NCBI RefSeq assembly: GCF_000221185.1 | Contig: NC_015865.1 | Coordinates: forward strand, 868,001-932,000 | DNA: 64,000 bases | Reading direction: 5' to 3' | From: Thermococcus sp. 4557 | Lineage (GTDB): Archaea > Methanobacteriota_B > Thermococci > Thermococcales > Thermococcaceae | Part shown: one piece after another, positions 41,959 to 52,984 of the stretch | Position numbering within the stretch: the stretch's first letter is position 1 | Layout of the letters: every line of letters begins with the position of its first letter | Translations under genes and position numbers: made by a program | Notes under the pieces: model-generated | What the model was told of the DNA's origin: nothing | The model's database searches: none | The model's input: only the letters and a program-made list of their open reading frames with translations

Positions 41959-42959
41959 CAGAGTTTGGGATACCAGTCCCTTGGCATAAAGACCTTGTCC
42001 ACGTCAACCGCTATACCCTTGCTCCGCTGGAGCATCTCACCGCTTGTCATGGTGGCCTTGCCGAGTGCAACGAGTTCATCCTTGAGGGTCATGACCGCAA
42101 CGAGGTCGCCCCTCTTGATGCCCTTGTTGAGCTTCACTATTCCCGGAACGGCCAGGTCGGCACCGTAGGTTACAGCGGCAACGGCAGAGTCCCTAATCCA
42201 CACCTTGGGGAGATGCTCAACGGCTTTCTCCATCGGCTGGATGGCCTTCCTGAAGTACTCCTCGATGCCGTCGTCCTTCCAGAAGTGATAGTAGTCTATG
42301 AGGTCGTGGAGCGTCACGAGGGTTTCGTCCTCCTTGAAGGGACCACTTCTCGTCCTCCTCAGCTCGGCCATGTGCGCTCCAACTCCCAAGGCAAGGCCTA
42401 TGTGGTGGATGAGCGACCTGATGTAGGTTCCTGCTTCGACTCCAACGCGGAAGAGGACGTCCTTACCATCGATCTCGAGTATCTCAATGTAGTAGACCTT
42501 CCTCGTCCTCAGCCTTCTCTTGACCGCGCTCCTCAGGGGCGGCCTCTGGATTATCTCGCCCTCGAATTCCTTCATAACCGCGCGGATTTTATTCTCAGGA
42601 ACGTCACCGTGGAGGTGCATCAACGCGACATACTCCTTTCCAGCAGGCAGGAGGGCCTGGACGACCCTTGTGGCCCTCTCAAGCGCCACAGGCAGAACGC
42701 CGCTGACCTTCGGGTCGAGGGTTCCGCCGTGGCCGGCCTTGTTCAGGTCGAAGAGCCTCTTGATCCAGGCAACGACCTCATGGCTCGTCGGTCCGGGGGG
42801 CTTGTCGAGGTTTATTATCCCGAACTGCATGTGCATCTCCATGGGCCTCTTCTCCGGCGGAAAGCCCCACTTCGGATTCGTCTCGGCCTTCTCGTCCTTA
42901 ACCAGAACCTCTCGCTTTATGTCAGCGGGAAGGATCCTCCTCACTTCGTCCCTCGCCAT
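41955..42959 (-). CDS. cbf5: H/ACA RNA-protein pseudouridine synthase Cbf5
   Basis: 334 residues from the ATG at 42959 after GGGTGATGCTC. TruB-type catalytic domain with the catalytic Asp in HGGTLDPKVSGVLP near residue 80, and the C-terminal PUA domain (WIRDSAVAAVTYGADLAVPGI onward). It pseudouridylates rRNA guided by H/ACA RNAs and also acts on tRNA U55. It is preceded by a short Rossmann-like ORF whose stop overlaps the cbf5 ribosome binding site. Confidence 0.96.
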   Translation of the reverse strand: MARDEVRRILPADIKREVLVKDEKAETNPKWGFPPEKRPMEMHMQFGIINLDKPPGPTSHEVVAWIKRLFDLNKAGHGGTLDPKVSGVLPVALERATRVVQALLPAGKEYVALMHLHGDVPENKIRAVMKEFEGEIIQRPPLRSAVKRRLRTRKVYYIEILEIDGKDVLFRVGVEAGTYIRSLIHHIGLALGVGAHMAELRRTRSGPFKEDETLVTLHDLIDYYHFWKDDGIEEYFRKAIQPMEKAVEHLPKVWIRDSAVAAVTYGADLAVPGIVKLNKGIKRGDLVAVMTLKDELVALGKATMTSGEMLQRSKGIAVDVDKVFMPRDWYPKLW

Positions 42960-42964
42960 GAGCA

Positions 42965-43144
42965 TCACCCGATGAGCGTTATCGCCCTAAGTTCGGAATA
43001 GCGCCTTATAAACCTGAGCTTAGTATTTGAACCTGCAGGTGAATGCCGAGCAATCCCCATAACGTGGTATCCGTTCCCTACGAGTCCCTCGACGAGAAGT
43101 CTCTCAATATTGCCGGTGGCACAGGTAACGAGTGCCGTTCTCAT
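42965..43144 (-). CDS. 59-residue truncated Rossmann-fold (SDR/NAD epimerase-like) ORF before cbf5
   Basis: ATG at 43144 after GGTGGTTGC, with an ACTTAAAAGCG box at 43173-43183. The N-terminus MRTALVTCATGNIERLLVEG closely resembles the beta-alpha-beta dinucleotide site TGATGxIG of extended SDR proteins, but the last glycine is Glu, the first is Cys, and the protein stops after 59 residues where 250-300 are normal. The TGA lies in the GGGTGATG that serves cbf5, so it is coupled to cbf5. Either a decayed gene kept as a leader cistron or a true miniprotein. Confidence 0.6.
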   Translation of the reverse strand: MRTALVTCATGNIERLLVEGLVGNGYHVMGIARHSPAGSNTKLRFIRRYSELRAITLIG

Positions 43145-43219
43145 GCAACCACCGGAAGAACTTCGAAAAGCGACTTAAAAGCGTTGAGAAGTAAGAAGAG
43201 GCCAGAAGGCCTCAACAAT

Positions 43220-43471
43220 TCACTCGAGGCTGATTCCAGCCTGCTCAAGGGCGGCCTTGACGGCCTCGTCGTCGGCGCCGCGCTCGATGCTGACCTTCTC
43301 CGGAAGGGGCTCGAGGTGCTTGACGTTCATCCTCCTGCGCTTGACCTTGTTGAGGCCAGCGCCGGTAACGAGGACGAAGTTCCTGTCGATGACGTCAACG
43401 ACGACGACCTTCTCTCCGGCCCTCCTTCCGGCGATTATAACGGCAAGCCTTCCGACTTCCATAGCTGGCAT
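43220..43471 (-). CDS. rpl14e: 50S ribosomal protein L14e
   Basis: 83 residues, KOW-type fold: [26 protein letters not shown] and [29 protein letters not shown] precedes the ATG. Last gene of the secY-adkA-L34e-cmk-L14e stretch. Confidence 0.95.
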   Translation of the reverse strand: MPAMEVGRLAVIIAGRRAGEKVVVVDVIDRNFVLVTGAGLNKVKRRRMNVKHLEPLPEKVSIERGADDEAVKAALEQAGISLE

Positions 43472-43484
43472 TCATCCCACCTCC

Positions 43485-44066
43485 TCATCTTTTGTTGCCC
43501 GGGTTTGCACCCGACCCCGCGTCACCGTCGGGGTATAGGTGGTCGATGGCGGCCTTCACAATCGCGAAGACGCCATCGGGATTCCAATGGGCGGTATTTA
43601 TGATCAAGTCATAAATCGACTTGTCGTCGATGTCAATTCCATAGAGGTTTAAATACCTTTTCCTGTTGCCCTTCTCACGCTCGGCAATTCCCACAAAGGC
43701 CTCCTCAACGGAGACTCCCTCACGGCGGGCAACGCGCCTTGCACGCTCCATCATGGGGGCGTCGAGCCATATCTTAAGGTCTGCCTCCTTGACCATCCAG
43801 CCTGCGAGGCGGCCCTCAATAACGACGTTGCACTCCTTGGCTGCCTCCACCTGCCTCCTGTCAACCTCGCGGTCGATCTCGGGGTGAAGCTCGGCGTACT
43901 CCTGGAACTCCTTCAGGGTCATGCCCATCTCCTTCGCCATCTGCCGGAAGATGAGCCCGGCGTAGATGTGTTTGAACCCGTAGTGCCTGGCGAGATTGCG
44001 GCAGAGAGTGGTCGTTCCCGAGCCTGCCAGGCCGCTGACGGTTATCACGAGGCAGCCCTTGGGCAT
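43485..44066 (-). CDS. cmk: Cytidylate kinase (archaeal)
   Basis: 193 residues. P-loop SGLAGSGTTTLCR at 11-23, RLAGWMVKEADLKIWLDAP and ARREGVSVEEA lid region. Archaeal type-2 CMP kinase, which phosphorylates CMP/dCMP. GAGGTGCTAAT precedes the ATG. Located between L34e and L14e, the common archaeal order. The C-terminal 15 residues (GDAGSGANPGNKR) look disordered. Confidence 0.94.
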   Translation of the reverse strand: MPKGCLVITVSGLAGSGTTTLCRNLARHYGFKHIYAGLIFRQMAKEMGMTLKEFQEYAELHPEIDREVDRRQVEAAKECNVVIEGRLAGWMVKEADLKIWLDAPMMERARRVARREGVSVEEAFVGIAEREKGNRKRYLNLYGIDIDDKSIYDLIINTAHWNPDGVFAIVKAAIDHLYPDGDAGSGANPGNKR

Positions 44067-44085
44067 ATTAGCACCTCATCCGAAA

Positions 44086-44358
44086 TCAGAGGGCAACGCC
44101 CGCCCTGACCTGGGCCTTCATGACCTTCCTCATGCAGCTCGGGCAGAGGTTAGCGTAGGGCCTCTCCGGCCTCTTGGCGGTCTTCGGGAGCTTTCTGAGT
44201 TCGCTGGGCCTGCCGCGCGGGAAACCGTTGAGCGGCCTGCCGCACATGGCGCAGTGGGCGACCTTGGGCTTCTTCCTCTCGAAGTGGACGACGGTCCTTC
44301 CGCCAGGGGTCCTGACGTACTTCCTTCTCCATGACCTTGACCTGTACATCGGCTTCAT
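44086..44358 (-). CDS. rpl34e: 50S ribosomal protein L34e
   Basis: 90 residues from the ATG at 44358 after [35 protein letters not shown] start; zinc ligands CAMC and CPSC. Sits between the YidC-like gene and cmk. Confidence 0.95.
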   Translation of the reverse strand: MKPMYRSRSWRRKYVRTPGGRTVVHFERKKPKVAHCAMCGRPLNGFPRGRPSELRKLPKTAKRPERPYANLCPSCMRKVMKAQVRAGVAL

Positions 44359-44400
44359 TCTTCTCACCTCGCCTTTCCTTTCAGGAAATCGTTTTTAAAT

Positions 44401-44928
44401 TTAACCCATATCGAGGAGCTTCCTGAGAACGTAGCCGGTTATCATGGACGTCATGATGTACCATCCAACGTAACCGAGCTCGCTGGCTGGAAGCCCCGAG
44501 TGATAGAGGCCGTGGAACCAGTCGAAGAGGAAAAAGTCGAAGGGTGACTTCACGATACCAACCTCGACGTACCACCTCCTGAGCCAGCCGAAGAATATCC
44601 AGAATATCGGCAGCGTCAGGAGGGTAACCTTGAACATCTGATCCTTCATGACCTCACTCTGAAGCTTCATGAGCTCCATCTGCTCCTGCTGGAGCTTCTT
44701 GAGCTTCTTCTCATCCTTCGCAGCCTGGGCTTCCTTGTACTTCTTCTGGAACTCCTTGCTCTTCTTCTGGAGCATTTTCATCTTGTTCTGGTCCACAAGG
44801 ACGTAGTTCAGTATCGTGAAGAACCCACCGAGGATTATTCCCGATACCGTGACCACCACTATTGGGTGGTATGACTGTATCATAGGTCCGAATATATTAT
44901 CAAGGAACGCGTATATCCCCTCAATCAT
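44401..44928 (-). CDS. Archaeal YidC-like insertase (DUF106/EMC3 family)
   Basis: 175 residues from the ATG at 44928 after GGTGGGAGAAT. Three membrane helices (about 20-42, 95-115 and 145-168) with a cytoplasmic coiled coil between the first two ([22 protein letters not shown]) and a hydrophilic groove, the Oxa1-superfamily plan of archaeal Ylp1. It inserts short membrane proteins at the ribosome. It overlaps adkA by eight bases and lies in the same run as secY. Confidence 0.9.
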   Translation of the reverse strand: MIEGIYAFLDNIFGPMIQSYHPIVVVTVSGIILGGFFTILNYVLVDQNKMKMLQKKSKEFQKKYKEAQAAKDEKKLKKLQQEQMELMKLQSEVMKDQMFKVTLLTLPIFWIFFGWLRRWYVEVGIVKSPFDFFLFDWFHGLYHSGLPASELGYVGWYIMTSMITGYVLRKLLDMG

Positions 44929-45511
44929 ATTCTCCCACCGCCAGATCAAGTACTTCAACAAGCTCGTGAACGGCCTCTTGGAGGCCCTTATCCTCATGAT
45001 TCTCGATTATCTTTATGAGCGCGTTGGAGTGCATCGCGTAGCTGACCGCGGCGGCGCGGTTCAGGTCTTGGTGCCTCTGTATCTGCTCCTCGGTCTCCAC
45101 GTCACGGTCGCGCTTCAGGTCGCGCAGACGCCTTCCTAGTATCTCGCTCGGTGCCGCCTCGATTATGACGATGAAGTTGGGGTTTATGACCTCGATAACC
45201 TCCCTGGGGAAACCGAGGAGGTAGCCCACTGGCGTCCTTATCGTCGCATGGGTGTCGATCAGGACGGGCTCGCGCTGGGACATCTCGACTATCCTTCTCG
45301 CGGCCTTCATCTGAAGCTCTTTCTGGACGTTTGGGTCCAGCTTCCTCATCTCATCCCTGTGCCTCACCAGTCCCGCCCCGACGGCCTCGTCGAACATCAG
45401 GTCTCCGAAGTTGACGAGCCTGAACTTGGCCCGGGACTTCTTGAGTGCGAGCTTGGTTATGGTGCTCTTCCCCACCCCTGGAATTCCTGTTATCATGACC
45501 ACAAACGGCAT
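44921..45511 (-). CDS. adkA: Archaeal adenylate kinase
   Basis: 196 residues from the ATG at 45511 after GGGTGAGCGTG. Walker [10 protein letters not shown] at 8-16, [25 protein letters not shown] and [15 protein letters not shown] lid. Trimeric archaeal AdkA that interconverts ATP, AMP and ADP. It follows secY, as in many archaea. Confidence 0.96.
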   Translation of the reverse strand: MPFVVMITGIPGVGKSTITKLALKKSRAKFRLVNFGDLMFDEAVGAGLVRHRDEMRKLDPNVQKELQMKAARRIVEMSQREPVLIDTHATIRTPVGYLLGFPREVIEVINPNFIVIIEAAPSEILGRRLRDLKRDRDVETEEQIQRHQDLNRAAAVSYAMHSNALIKIIENHEDKGLQEAVHELVEVLDLAVGEYD

Positions 45512-45587
45512 CACGCTCACCCAGGAAGGTTTCTGGAGAAAGTAACAGGACCGAGTTTAAAAGGTTTTGTGAAAGAAAAGAAAGGGC

Positions 45588-47033
45588 TCACTTCGTAAAG
45601 AACTTCCTGAGTGCGGGGAACATCTCAGTGGCCTGCTCCCTCGCAATCTCCTCGTAGAGCCTGTAGAGGATACCGACCGTAAGGAGGATTCCCGTTCCGG
45701 TACCGAGGGCACCCAGGAAGTCCGCCAGCACTGCGACTATCGCCAGCGTGAACGAACCCCAGAAGGTAACGTAGGGAATGTACCTGTTGAGCACCCTCTC
45801 GAGTATCCTCGGGTCGCGCCTGAACCCTGGTATCTGCAGCCCTGCCCTCTGAAGCTGTCTGGCGATGCTCTTGGCGTCAAGGCCCGTCAGCTCGACCCAC
45901 AGGAATCCGAAGAGTATTGCCCAGAATATCGTCATCAGCGCGTAGACGAGGGCCCTTCCGGGGTCGGCTATGACGTGGTAGATGTCCCTCGGCGGGTAGA
46001 GGTAGGTGACGAATCCCGTAAGCGGGTATCCGTTCTCATCAAACGTTCCGAGGAAGGTGTAGCCGTAGTTGTTGAGGAGCCTGGCCCAGAGCTGGATGTT
46101 TGAGTAGAGGGCGAAGGTGAGGATGATCGGTATGTTGCTGACGTACATGAACCTTATCGGGTACCTTCCGCGGACGGTGACGCGGCCGTAGCTGAGCGGT
46201 ATCTCAACGCGCATGCTCTCGAGGTAAACGACCACGAGGAACACCACTATGGTGGCAAGGACGTCCATCATGTCCGGCAGGGTGCCCCTGTAGAGGGCTC
46301 CGGTTAAGTCACCGTGGAGCAGGTGCTGTATGAACGCTGGAATGGCACCGATTATGGCGGGGCCTCCGGTGACCGGGTCCATGTACTGGCTGGTGGTGAA
46401 CGGGTTGAGCGCCTTGGTGACGACGGTCTGGGAAACACCCGCGGCGATGAAGAGACTGATACCGCTTCCTATTCCCCACTTGCTAACAAGCTCGTCCAGG
46501 AGTATGAGCATGACAGATGCAAAGCCGAGCTGGAGTATTATGAGTATTCCAAGACCCAGGCCTATGTAAACCTGTCCGGCGGGTGTCGTTACTGTCTGGA
46601 ACGCTCCGAGTCCCATGTCAACCTTACCAAACGCACCTGCGAACACGTAGATGGCCGCCTCGAAGAAGCTCATAAACACTGCGAAGAGCTTCTGGCTGGC
46701 CTGGTAGAATCTCCTATCCTCATGATTCGAGAGATCGAGGTGAACTATCTCGGAACCGACGAGAAGCTGCATGATAATGCTCGCGGTGACGATCGGACCG
46801 ATACCAAGGGTCAGGAGGGAACCGCTCCTTCCCGCAAGCACGAATCTGAGCGTGGCAAAGTAGTCCTGGATCTGGGCGGGAATTCCGTAGAGCGGAATCT
46901 CCGCGAGAATGAAGTACAGCAGCAGAACGATCCCTGTCCACATGAACTTTTCCTTAAGCGGCACGTGCCTCTTGGGCCGCTCAACCTCTGGGAAGTACCT
47001 TTCAATCGCGAACACTACGTTTCTGAACCCCAT
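45588..47033 (-). CDS. secY: Preprotein translocase subunit SecY
   Basis: 481 residues from the ATG at 47033 after GGGTGTTAATC. Ten transmembrane helices; plug region after TM1 and the conserved [15 protein letters not shown] of TM2, the [11 protein letters not shown] loop and the cytoplasmic loop [16 protein letters not shown] that contacts the ribosome. Forms the export channel with SecE and SecG. Last gene of the spc block, before adkA. Confidence 0.97.
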   Translation of the reverse strand: MGFRNVVFAIERYFPEVERPKRHVPLKEKFMWTGIVLLLYFILAEIPLYGIPAQIQDYFATLRFVLAGRSGSLLTLGIGPIVTASIIMQLLVGSEIVHLDLSNHEDRRFYQASQKLFAVFMSFFEAAIYVFAGAFGKVDMGLGAFQTVTTPAGQVYIGLGLGILIILQLGFASVMLILLDELVSKWGIGSGISLFIAAGVSQTVVTKALNPFTTSQYMDPVTGGPAIIGAIPAFIQHLLHGDLTGALYRGTLPDMMDVLATIVVFLVVVYLESMRVEIPLSYGRVTVRGRYPIRFMYVSNIPIILTFALYSNIQLWARLLNNYGYTFLGTFDENGYPLTGFVTYLYPPRDIYHVIADPGRALVYALMTIFWAILFGFLWVELTGLDAKSIARQLQRAGLQIPGFRRDPRILERVLNRYIPYVTFWGSFTLAIVAVLADFLGALGTGTGILLTVGILYRLYEEIAREQATEMFPALRKFFTK

Positions 47034-47068
47034 GATTAACACCCGCCAAAAGTTAAATTAAAGGGGAA

Positions 47069-47515
47069 TCAGGCGAGGAGAACCTCGCCGCCAGCGGCCT
47101 TGATCTTCTCCTCGGCCTTTGGGGTAACGTAGTAGGCCTTAACAACGAGGGGCCTGCTGAGCCTGCCGGTTCCGAGAACCTTGTCGACGCCGAGCTGGGT
47201 GGTGTCAACTACGACCTTTCCCTCCTCCTCGTAGGCGACGCCCATGTCAAGGAAGAGGGTGAGGTTCTCGTCTATGTCGCTGAGGTTTATGGTATTCGGG
47301 GTGTACTGGACGGCCTTGGGCCTGTGGAAGCCGCGCTTGCCGAGGTGGTCCGGGGCGTACTTGATGACCCAGGTCCACTTGGTGTTCTTCCTCTTTCCGG
47401 TTCCGGCCATTCCCTTACCGCCCTTGCTACCGCCGCCGCGGTGCTTCTTCTTGCAGCCCCATCCGTGAGTGTGACTTCCGCGGAGCTTCCTAACCTTCTT
47501 CTTCCTCCTTATCAT
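47069..47515 (-). CDS. rpl15: 50S ribosomal protein L15
   Basis: 148 residues: [29 protein letters not shown] basic arm and the C-terminal [22 protein letters not shown]. Between L30 and secY. Confidence 0.97.
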   Translation of the reverse strand: MIRRKKKVRKLRGSHTHGWGCKKKHRGGGSKGGKGMAGTGKRKNTKWTWVIKYAPDHLGKRGFHRPKAVQYTPNTINLSDIDENLTLFLDMGVAYEEEGKVVVDTTQLGVDKVLGTGRLSRPLVVKAYYVTPKAEEKIKAAGGEVLLA

Positions 47516-47526
47516 CTCTCGCCACC

Positions 47527-47994
47527 TCAGAGCATTCTCTCAATGAGCTCGTTTATCTTCTCGCCGCGGTAGCCGAGCGCTCCGCCCTCTTTGAAGGTGC
47601 GCTTCTTGCCGCCCTTGAGGCCGCCCCTCGGCGGGTGGAGCCTGAAGACCGGCTTGATGCTCGGGAGGTCCGTGAGCTTCATCTCGCCATCGACAACCTT
47701 CTTGGCGAACTCCTCGATGGTCATGCCGAGCTTCTCCTGAACGTACTCGTCGGTAACCGGCTTGTTGCCGATGAGCCTGCCCCTCTTCCTGAGGAGGGCG
47801 GCGAGGGTCTCGGCGTCGATCTCTCCCCAGGTGATGTAGTCCTTGACCTTCTGAACCATTCCCTTGTAGCTCGGGTTGTCGTCGACGAGGACGAGGTGGT
47901 TTATCCTGTGGAGGCGGAGCATGGCGAGGGTGTCCCTGACCTCACCCTTCGCCCTTATCCCGCTCCTAAGCCTGATGAGTGCGAGCTTTGCCAT
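47527..47994 (-). CDS. rpl30: 50S ribosomal protein L30
   Basis: 155 residues, the long archaeal L30: [30 protein letters not shown], then the archaeal extension [31 protein letters not shown] precedes the ATG. Confidence 0.97.
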   Translation of the reverse strand: MAKLALIRLRSGIRAKGEVRDTLAMLRLHRINHLVLVDDNPSYKGMVQKVKDYITWGEIDAETLAALLRKRGRLIGNKPVTDEYVQEKLGMTIEEFAKKVVDGEMKLTDLPSIKPVFRLHPPRGGLKGGKKRTFKEGGALGYRGEKINELIERML

Positions 47995-48005
47995 CTTTTC
48001 TCACC

Positions 48006-48713
48006 TCACTCAACCTGGAAGCTGGTGGACATCTCCCTTCCAACGATTATGCCGTAGCGCTCGATGTCCTCCGGCTTGACGGCGACGCTGTTGGTGTTGT
48101 AGAGCGCGTTGAAGACCGCCTTAGCGAAGTTAACGGTGGTCCTCGTCTCACCGAGGGTCTGGGACCAGACGTCCTGGACGCCGGCGAGGCTGAGTATCTT
48201 CTTGCCGACGTCACCGATAACGAGACCAAGTCCACGCGGTCCCGGCATGAGCTTGACGCGAACGCTTCCCTCCTTGCCCTCGACGGCGAACGGGATTGAG
48301 TGCGGCCTCCTGCACCTGCACTCCCATGAACCACAGCCGCGCTTGATCTCGATGATGTTCATCTTGGCGTAGTTGATGGCCTTCCTGATGGCTATTCCAA
48401 CCTCCTTCCCGTGGCCGATTCCGAGGCCGACGTAGCCGTCCCTGTTGCCCACAGCGGCGAGAACCCTGAAGCGGATCCTCCTGCCGCTGTCGGTCATCCT
48501 GACGGTGAGGGCTATGTCGAGGACCTCCTGGTTCTCCCTCATGTTGACCTCCGGGAGGAGGACGTCAACTATCTCCGGCTCCTTGATCTGGTAGCCCTTG
48601 CGGAATATCTCGTGAATGTCAGTTATCTGACCCTCCTTGACGAGCCTGCCGAGCTTGGTCCTCGGCTCCCACTCCTCAAGGACGCGCTGAGTAATCTCTC
48701 TCGGGTCGCTCAT
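48006..48713 (-). CDS. rps5: 30S ribosomal protein S5
   Basis: 235 residues with the archaeal N-terminal extension, the S5 double-stranded RNA-binding domain [23 protein letters not shown], and the archaeal cysteine-containing loop [12 protein letters not shown]. The start overlaps the L18 stop by four bases. Confidence 0.97.
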   Translation of the reverse strand: MSDPREITQRVLEEWEPRTKLGRLVKEGQITDIHEIFRKGYQIKEPEIVDVLLPEVNMRENQEVLDIALTVRMTDSGRRIRFRVLAAVGNRDGYVGLGIGHGKEVGIAIRKAINYAKMNIIEIKRGCGSWECRCRRPHSIPFAVEGKEGSVRVKLMPGPRGLGLVIGDVGKKILSLAGVQDVWSQTLGETRTTVNFAKAVFNALYNTNSVAVKPEDIERYGIIVGREMSTSFQVE

Positions 48714-49315
48714 TCTCTCGCCCCCTCAAACTTCTCGATTATCTTAGCCTTAACATCCTCAAAGTGCTCGGGGAGCTTCTCGGGCTCGAGGCCCTTGACG
48801 AGGTAGCCGCTGAACTGCTTCCTGTAGAGGGCCTCGTCCTCCTCCTTGAGGGCCTTGGCGTAGTTCGCTATGTGCTCGCCGGTTATCCTGTAGTCCTCAG
48901 GGTAAATCTCCTCGCTGTGCGGAACGTCCAGGCCCGCATCAACGGCTCCCTTGAGGACGGCGAAGATGCTTGAACCCCTGGTCGGTGGGTGGAGACCTAT
49001 GTCAAGGATGGCCTCCTCGATGCCGGCCTTCTTGGCCTTGTAGCCTATCAGGAGACCGAGCAGGTAGGCGCTCGGGGTGTTGCCGCCGTGGCCCTTCCAG
49101 CCGAAGTCCCTCATGAGCTCCCTGGTGTGAGCCGAAACGACAGTCCTGTCGCCCTTCGGGTCGTAGACGACGATCTGGGCGACGTGGTGGTTGAGGGTCT
49201 TCCTCACGACAAGCCTGGGCTTTCCAGACTTGAGGAGGGCGAGCCTCTTGTGATAGTTAGTCTTACCCTCTCTCCTTCTCCTGAACGGAACCCTATACCT
49301 CGGTCCGTGTGCCAT
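48710..49315 (-). CDS. rpl18: 50S ribosomal protein L18
   Basis: 201 residues from the ATG at 49315 after [37 protein letters not shown] start and the 5S rRNA-binding [14 protein letters not shown] core; archaeal length. Confidence 0.96.
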   Translation of the reverse strand: MAHGPRYRVPFRRRREGKTNYHKRLALLKSGKPRLVVRKTLNHHVAQIVVYDPKGDRTVVSAHTRELMRDFGWKGHGGNTPSAYLLGLLIGYKAKKAGIEEAILDIGLHPPTRGSSIFAVLKGAVDAGLDVPHSEEIYPEDYRITGEHIANYAKALKEEDEALYRKQFSGYLVKGLEPEKLPEHFEDVKAKIIEKFEGARE

Positions 49316-49325
49316 CTCTCTCACC

Positions 49326-49772
49326 TCACTCCTTCAGTATGTCGTGCTCCTGCATGAACATGTAGAGCTGCCTCTTGTTCTTGAACTGACCGCCCTTGGC
49401 GCGGATGTAGAGCCTCCTGTAGGTGTGCTCGTCGAGCTTGCCCTCGGCCTTGAGCTTCCTGAGCTCCTTCCTGAGGGCCCTTATGGTCATCATCCAGCGC
49501 TCCTTCTTGCCCATCCTGGCGGTCTTCTTACCCTTCTTGCTTCCGGGGCCCCTGTGGCGGCCCTTCTTCCTGGCCTCCTGGTAGACCCTGGCACGGGCCC
49601 TGCTCTGGCCCTTAACGGGCTTCTTCTTGATGACGCCGTCGTTGATGAGCCTCCTCACGTCCTCCCTGGTTATGGCGGCGGCGACGTCGTCAATCCTCTC
49701 CGGGTCAATCCAGACCCTGTTCTCACCGCACTTCAACAAATCAGCGGCAATCCTTCTCTGCATCTTGAGCAT
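49326..49772 (-). CDS. rpl19e: 50S ribosomal protein L19e
   Basis: 148 residues from the ATG at 49772 after [36 protein letters not shown] start and the [24 protein letters not shown] basic helix. Archaeal/eukaryotic addition to the spc block. Confidence 0.96.
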   Translation of the reverse strand: MLKMQRRIAADLLKCGENRVWIDPERIDDVAAAITREDVRRLINDGVIKKKPVKGQSRARARVYQEARKKGRHRGPGSKKGKKTARMGKKERWMMTIRALRKELRKLKAEGKLDEHTYRRLYIRAKGGQFKNKRQLYMFMQEHDILKE

Positions 49773-49782
49773 GAGCCTCACC

Positions 49783-50163
49783 TCACGGGTTGAGTACCTT
49801 CACGCCGAGCTCCCTGGCCCTGGCGAGTATGGCCTCTCTCTTCCTGGCACCAACGGTTCTCGCTATCCTTGCGGCCTGCCTGGTCGGGTCGATGGCCTCT
49901 ATCTCCTTGACGTTGTGGACGAGGACTTCCTCGTACCCGCTCGGGTGGAGACCGCGAACGGCCTTCGGGGAGCTCCAGCCGATGCTGGGTGAGCGGGGCT
50001 TGCCCTTCTTCTTGAGCCTCATCTTGCTGTCGATTCCCTTGGGCCTGCGCCACTTCGGGTCGTTCTTGAACTTGGGGAACCTCCACCACTCCTGGCGGAG
50101 GAAGCGGGGCTTCTTCCTCTTGATCCTGGCCCTTATCCTAAGGAGTCTCGCCTTCTCGTTCAT
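49783..50163 (-). CDS. rpl32e: 50S ribosomal protein L32e
   Basis: 126 residues: [35 protein letters not shown] and [26 protein letters not shown]. Sits between L6 and L19e. Confidence 0.96.
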   Translation of the reverse strand: MNEKARLLRIRARIKRKKPRFLRQEWWRFPKFKNDPKWRRPKGIDSKMRLKKKGKPRSPSIGWSSPKAVRGLHPSGYEEVLVHNVKEIEAIDPTRQAARIARTVGARKREAILARARELGVKVLNP

Positions 50164-50173
50164 TTCTCACACC

Positions 50174-50728
50174 TCAGAACTTTATCGGCTTACCAGCCTT
50201 CTCAACGATGTAGATACCATCCTGGAAGACACGCCTGTCCCACTTGGTTATCTTGGTGGCCTGCTCGATGTTGGCCGCGGTCTGGCCAACCGCTTCCCTG
50301 TCTATGCCCTCAACGATGACCTCCTGGCCGGAGACCCTGACGGTGACTCCCGGAAGGATCTTCGCCCTCCTCGGGTTCTTCTCACCGAGGAAGTTCTCGA
50401 TGACGACCTCGTTGCCCTGGACCTTGACGGTCATCGGGAAGTGGCTGTAAACGACCTTGAGCTTGTAGGTGAAGCCCTCGGTGACTCCCCTGAGCATGTT
50501 CGCTATGTGGGCCTTGAAGGTCCTGGCTATGGCTATGTCCCTCTTCCTCGGGAACTCCTTGAAGACGACGACCTTGCCGTCCTCGGTGAATATCTGAACG
50601 CCCGGATACTTGAGCTCCCTCTTGAGCTCGCCCTTGGGACCCTTGACCTTGACGGTGTTCCCCTCAACGGTGACCTCGACTCCCTCTGGAATCTCAACCT
50701 CTTCCCTTACCCACGCGTCTATCGGCAT
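50174..50728 (-). CDS. rpl6: 50S ribosomal protein L6
   Basis: 184 residues from the ATG at 50728. Two L6 repeats; [22 protein letters not shown] and the C-terminal [22 protein letters not shown]. Binds near the sarcin-ricin loop. Confidence 0.96.
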   Translation of the reverse strand: MPIDAWVREEVEIPEGVEVTVEGNTVKVKGPKGELKRELKYPGVQIFTEDGKVVVFKEFPRKRDIAIARTFKAHIANMLRGVTEGFTYKLKVVYSHFPMTVKVQGNEVVIENFLGEKNPRRAKILPGVTVRVSGQEVIVEGIDREAVGQTAANIEQATKITKWDRRVFQDGIYIVEKAGKPIKF

Positions 50729-50738
50729 CTCTCTCACC

Positions 50739-51131
50739 TCAGTAGACGTAGGCTATCAGCCTTCCGCCGATTCCCTTCTCGATGGCCTCTTTGTGGGTCA
50801 TGACGCCCTGGGAGGTCGAGACGATGAGGATACCGAACTCGAAGGCCGGAAGGAACCTCTTCTCCCAGGCCTCGTACTCCCTGGCCTTGACCGGGAACCT
50901 CGGCTTTATCGCTCCAGCCTTGTTGATCTTACCTATGAGCTGCACCCTGTAGATGCCGGCCCTTCCGTCGTCTATGAACTCAAACTCGCCGATGTAGCCG
51001 TTCTCCTGCATAACCCTGAGGACCTCTCCCATGAGTTTGGAAGCCGGCTTGAGGTAAACCTCCTCCTTACCGACCCTCTCGCTGTTGGTTATGTGGGAGA
51101 GAGCGTTCGCCAGCGGATCAAGCAACGTCAT
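50739..51131 (-). CDS. rps8: 30S ribosomal protein S8
   Basis: 130 residues: [21 protein letters not shown] start and [24 protein letters not shown]-terminal motif. GAGGTGAGAGGAG precedes the ATG. Binds the central domain of 16S rRNA. Confidence 0.97.
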   Translation of the reverse strand: MTLLDPLANALSHITNSERVGKEEVYLKPASKLMGEVLRVMQENGYIGEFEFIDDGRAGIYRVQLIGKINKAGAIKPRFPVKAREYEAWEKRFLPAFEFGILIVSTSQGVMTHKEAIEKGIGGRLIAYVY

Positions 51132-51142
51132 CTCCTCTCACC

Positions 51143-51313
51143 TCACTCGTACTTCTTAAAGCCCAGCTTGGGGGCTATCTCTCTAAAGCAGTGCCTGCAG
51201 AGCATAAGGCCGTGTATCCTGATTATCGGGCCGTACTGGCCGCAGCGCATGCACCTTCTCGCGCCCTTTCCAAACTTCCTGGGCTTCCTCTTGTTGTAGT
51301 CAGCCTTCGCCAT
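51143..51313 (-). CDS. rps14: 30S ribosomal protein S14 (zinc type)
   Basis: 56 residues from the ATG at 51313 after GGAGGGATTGTGAG; longer in-frame starts lie inside the L5 gene and ahead of the site. Zinc ligands CMRCG and CRHC. Confidence 0.95.
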   Translation of the reverse strand: MAKADYNKRKPRKFGKGARRCMRCGQYGPIIRIHGLMLCRHCFREIAPKLGFKKYE

Positions 51314-51314
51314 C

Positions 51315-51866
51315 TCACAATCCCTCCACGGTAACCTTAAACTCCTCAATAGCGAAGACGATACCCTCCTCCTTGGTCAGCTTGTGCTTGGTCGGGAGCT
51401 TCTTCCTCTGCCTCTTCCTCTTGGCGACCCTGTATCCTGGCCTGTCGAGGGTAACGCAGACGTCCATACCGAAGATGCCTATCTCCGGGTCGTACTCAAC
51501 GCCCGGTATGTTGATGTGCTCCTGAATTCCGAAGCAGAAGTTGCCGTGCTCGTCGAAGTTGCTCGCCTTGAGCTTCCTATCAACGGCCTCGAGGAGCCTG
51601 TTCAGCATCTCCTCGGCCTTCTTGCCGCGGAGGGTGACCTTAACCGCTATCGGCTCTCCGCGCCTGATTCCGAAGTCCTTGTTGGTCTGCTTGGCCCTTC
51701 TCCTTATGGGCTTCTGGCCGACGAGCTGCTCCAGCATCGTCTCGGCCTTGGTGAGCCTCTCACCGCTCTCGCCAACTCCAATGTTGATGGTAAGCTTAGC
51801 GATCCTGGGCTTCCTCATCGGGTGAGCTTCCCAGTCCGCTAGGATAGCCTCTCTGTTGATCTGCAT
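51315..51866 (-). CDS. rpl5: 50S ribosomal protein L5
   Basis: 183 residues: [48 protein letters not shown], and [20 protein letters not shown]. Contacts 5S rRNA. The next gene (S14) starts on the base before the L5 stop ends. Confidence 0.97.
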   Translation of the reverse strand: MQINREAILADWEAHPMRKPRIAKLTINIGVGESGERLTKAETMLEQLVGQKPIRRRAKQTNKDFGIRRGEPIAVKVTLRGKKAEEMLNRLLEAVDRKLKASNFDEHGNFCFGIQEHINIPGVEYDPEIGIFGMDVCVTLDRPGYRVAKRKRQRKKLPTKHKLTKEEGIVFAIEEFKVTVEGL

Positions 51867-51877
51867 CTTATCTCACC

Positions 51878-52609
51878 TCACGGAAGGGAAATCTCCGGCT
51901 TCTCCTTACCAACGACGAAGGCGTACTCCTTCAGGGTGTCGAAGAGCTCTCCGTTCTCGTCCTCGATGGTGACGACGTCCGGCCATCCCATCGGGAACTG
52001 CCTGACCTCGACGACCTTACCCTTCCTGGCGACGTTCTTACCCTGGGTAACGAAGACGTAGGCACCGACCTCGAACGGGAGAACCTCGATGACCTCCCTC
52101 TCGGGAACCTTCATGAGGACGGTGCTGGCGGTCATGTACCTGTCCTTCTCGTCCATGGTGACGAGGTGGTTGCTTCCGTCGTGGAGGTTGAGCTGAACCT
52201 TCGCTCCCTTGACCATGCGCTTGTTGCTTATCCTGAGCGGCTTGATGTTGGCCTCCTTCTCGCTTATCGGGTGGAGTATGAGCTTGCCGATCCTGTTCGG
52301 AAGAACCCTGTAGTGCTCGCCGGTCTCGGGGATGGAAACGACGTCCATGATTCCGACCGGGAACTTGTAGTCCTTCCTAACGCGGCCGTCAACGAGGATC
52401 TTGCCCTCGTTGAGTATCTTCCTCGCCTCGCGGGCGGTCTTGGCGTAGCCGAGGTAGTCCCTGACTATGTAGAGCAGCGGGATCGAGGTCCTCATGCTGT
52501 GCGGACCCGGCCTCGGCCTGACCGCCCACTTGTAGGTCTTCCTTGAGATGTACCACTGATTGGGAGCGGCAAGCCTCTTAAGGTGCCTCTTAGCGCCTTT
52601 CCTCGCCAT
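51878..52609 (-). CDS. rps4e: 30S ribosomal protein S4e
   Basis: 243 residues from the ATG at 52609, in a TGATG overlap with the L24 stop. [16 protein letters not shown] start, S4 domain ([19 protein letters not shown]), central S4e domain and KOW motif [14 protein letters not shown]. Confidence 0.96.
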   Translation of the reverse strand: MARKGAKRHLKRLAAPNQWYISRKTYKWAVRPRPGPHSMRTSIPLLYIVRDYLGYAKTAREARKILNEGKILVDGRVRKDYKFPVGIMDVVSIPETGEHYRVLPNRIGKLILHPISEKEANIKPLRISNKRMVKGAKVQLNLHDGSNHLVTMDEKDRYMTASTVLMKVPEREVIEVLPFEVGAYVFVTQGKNVARKGKVVEVRQFPMGWPDVVTIEDENGELFDTLKEYAFVVGKEKPEISLP

Positions 52610-52974
52610 CAACCAGCCCTCCTCTTAATTATCTTCTCTCTCCTCTCATCGTCGAGGTTGAGTTCGATTATCATAACGTTCGACGGGTGGAGCGGGTAGT
52701 AAACCTCGGTTCCGTCGGTCTTCTTGTGGGTAACGCCCTCAACGTGCACCCTGTACCTCTTGAGGTCAACCTCAACGACCTTGCCTTCCTTGCCCTTGAA
52801 GTCTCCGCGCATCACGCGGACCTTGTCGCCCTCCCTGATCGGAAGGCTCCTCACGCCGTACTTGTTCCTGAGATCCTCGCTCAGGGTGGCGGCCATTACC
52901 TTGCTCCTAAGGTGAAGGGGAGCGTTGTAGAGGAACTTCCTCTGCTTCCTCGGCTGCCTGGTCTTCAACTTCAT
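52609..52974 (-). CDS. rpl24: 50S ribosomal protein L24
   Basis: 121 residues from the ATG at 52974 after [26 protein letters not shown] start and KOW motif [21 protein letters not shown]. Early assembly protein. Confidence 0.96.
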   Translation of the reverse strand: MKLKTRQPRKQRKFLYNAPLHLRSKVMAATLSEDLRNKYGVRSLPIREGDKVRVMRGDFKGKEGKVVEVDLKRYRVHVEGVTHKKTDGTEVYYPLHPSNVMIIELNLDDERREKIIKRRAG

Positions 52975-52984
52975 CTTTCTCACC

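Noticed and set aside
43043-43603. 186-codon plus-strand frame across the cbf5/L14e gap
   Set aside because: It is antisense to L14e and cmk; the minus-strand Rossmann-like ORF with promoter and ribosome binding site explains the gap better.
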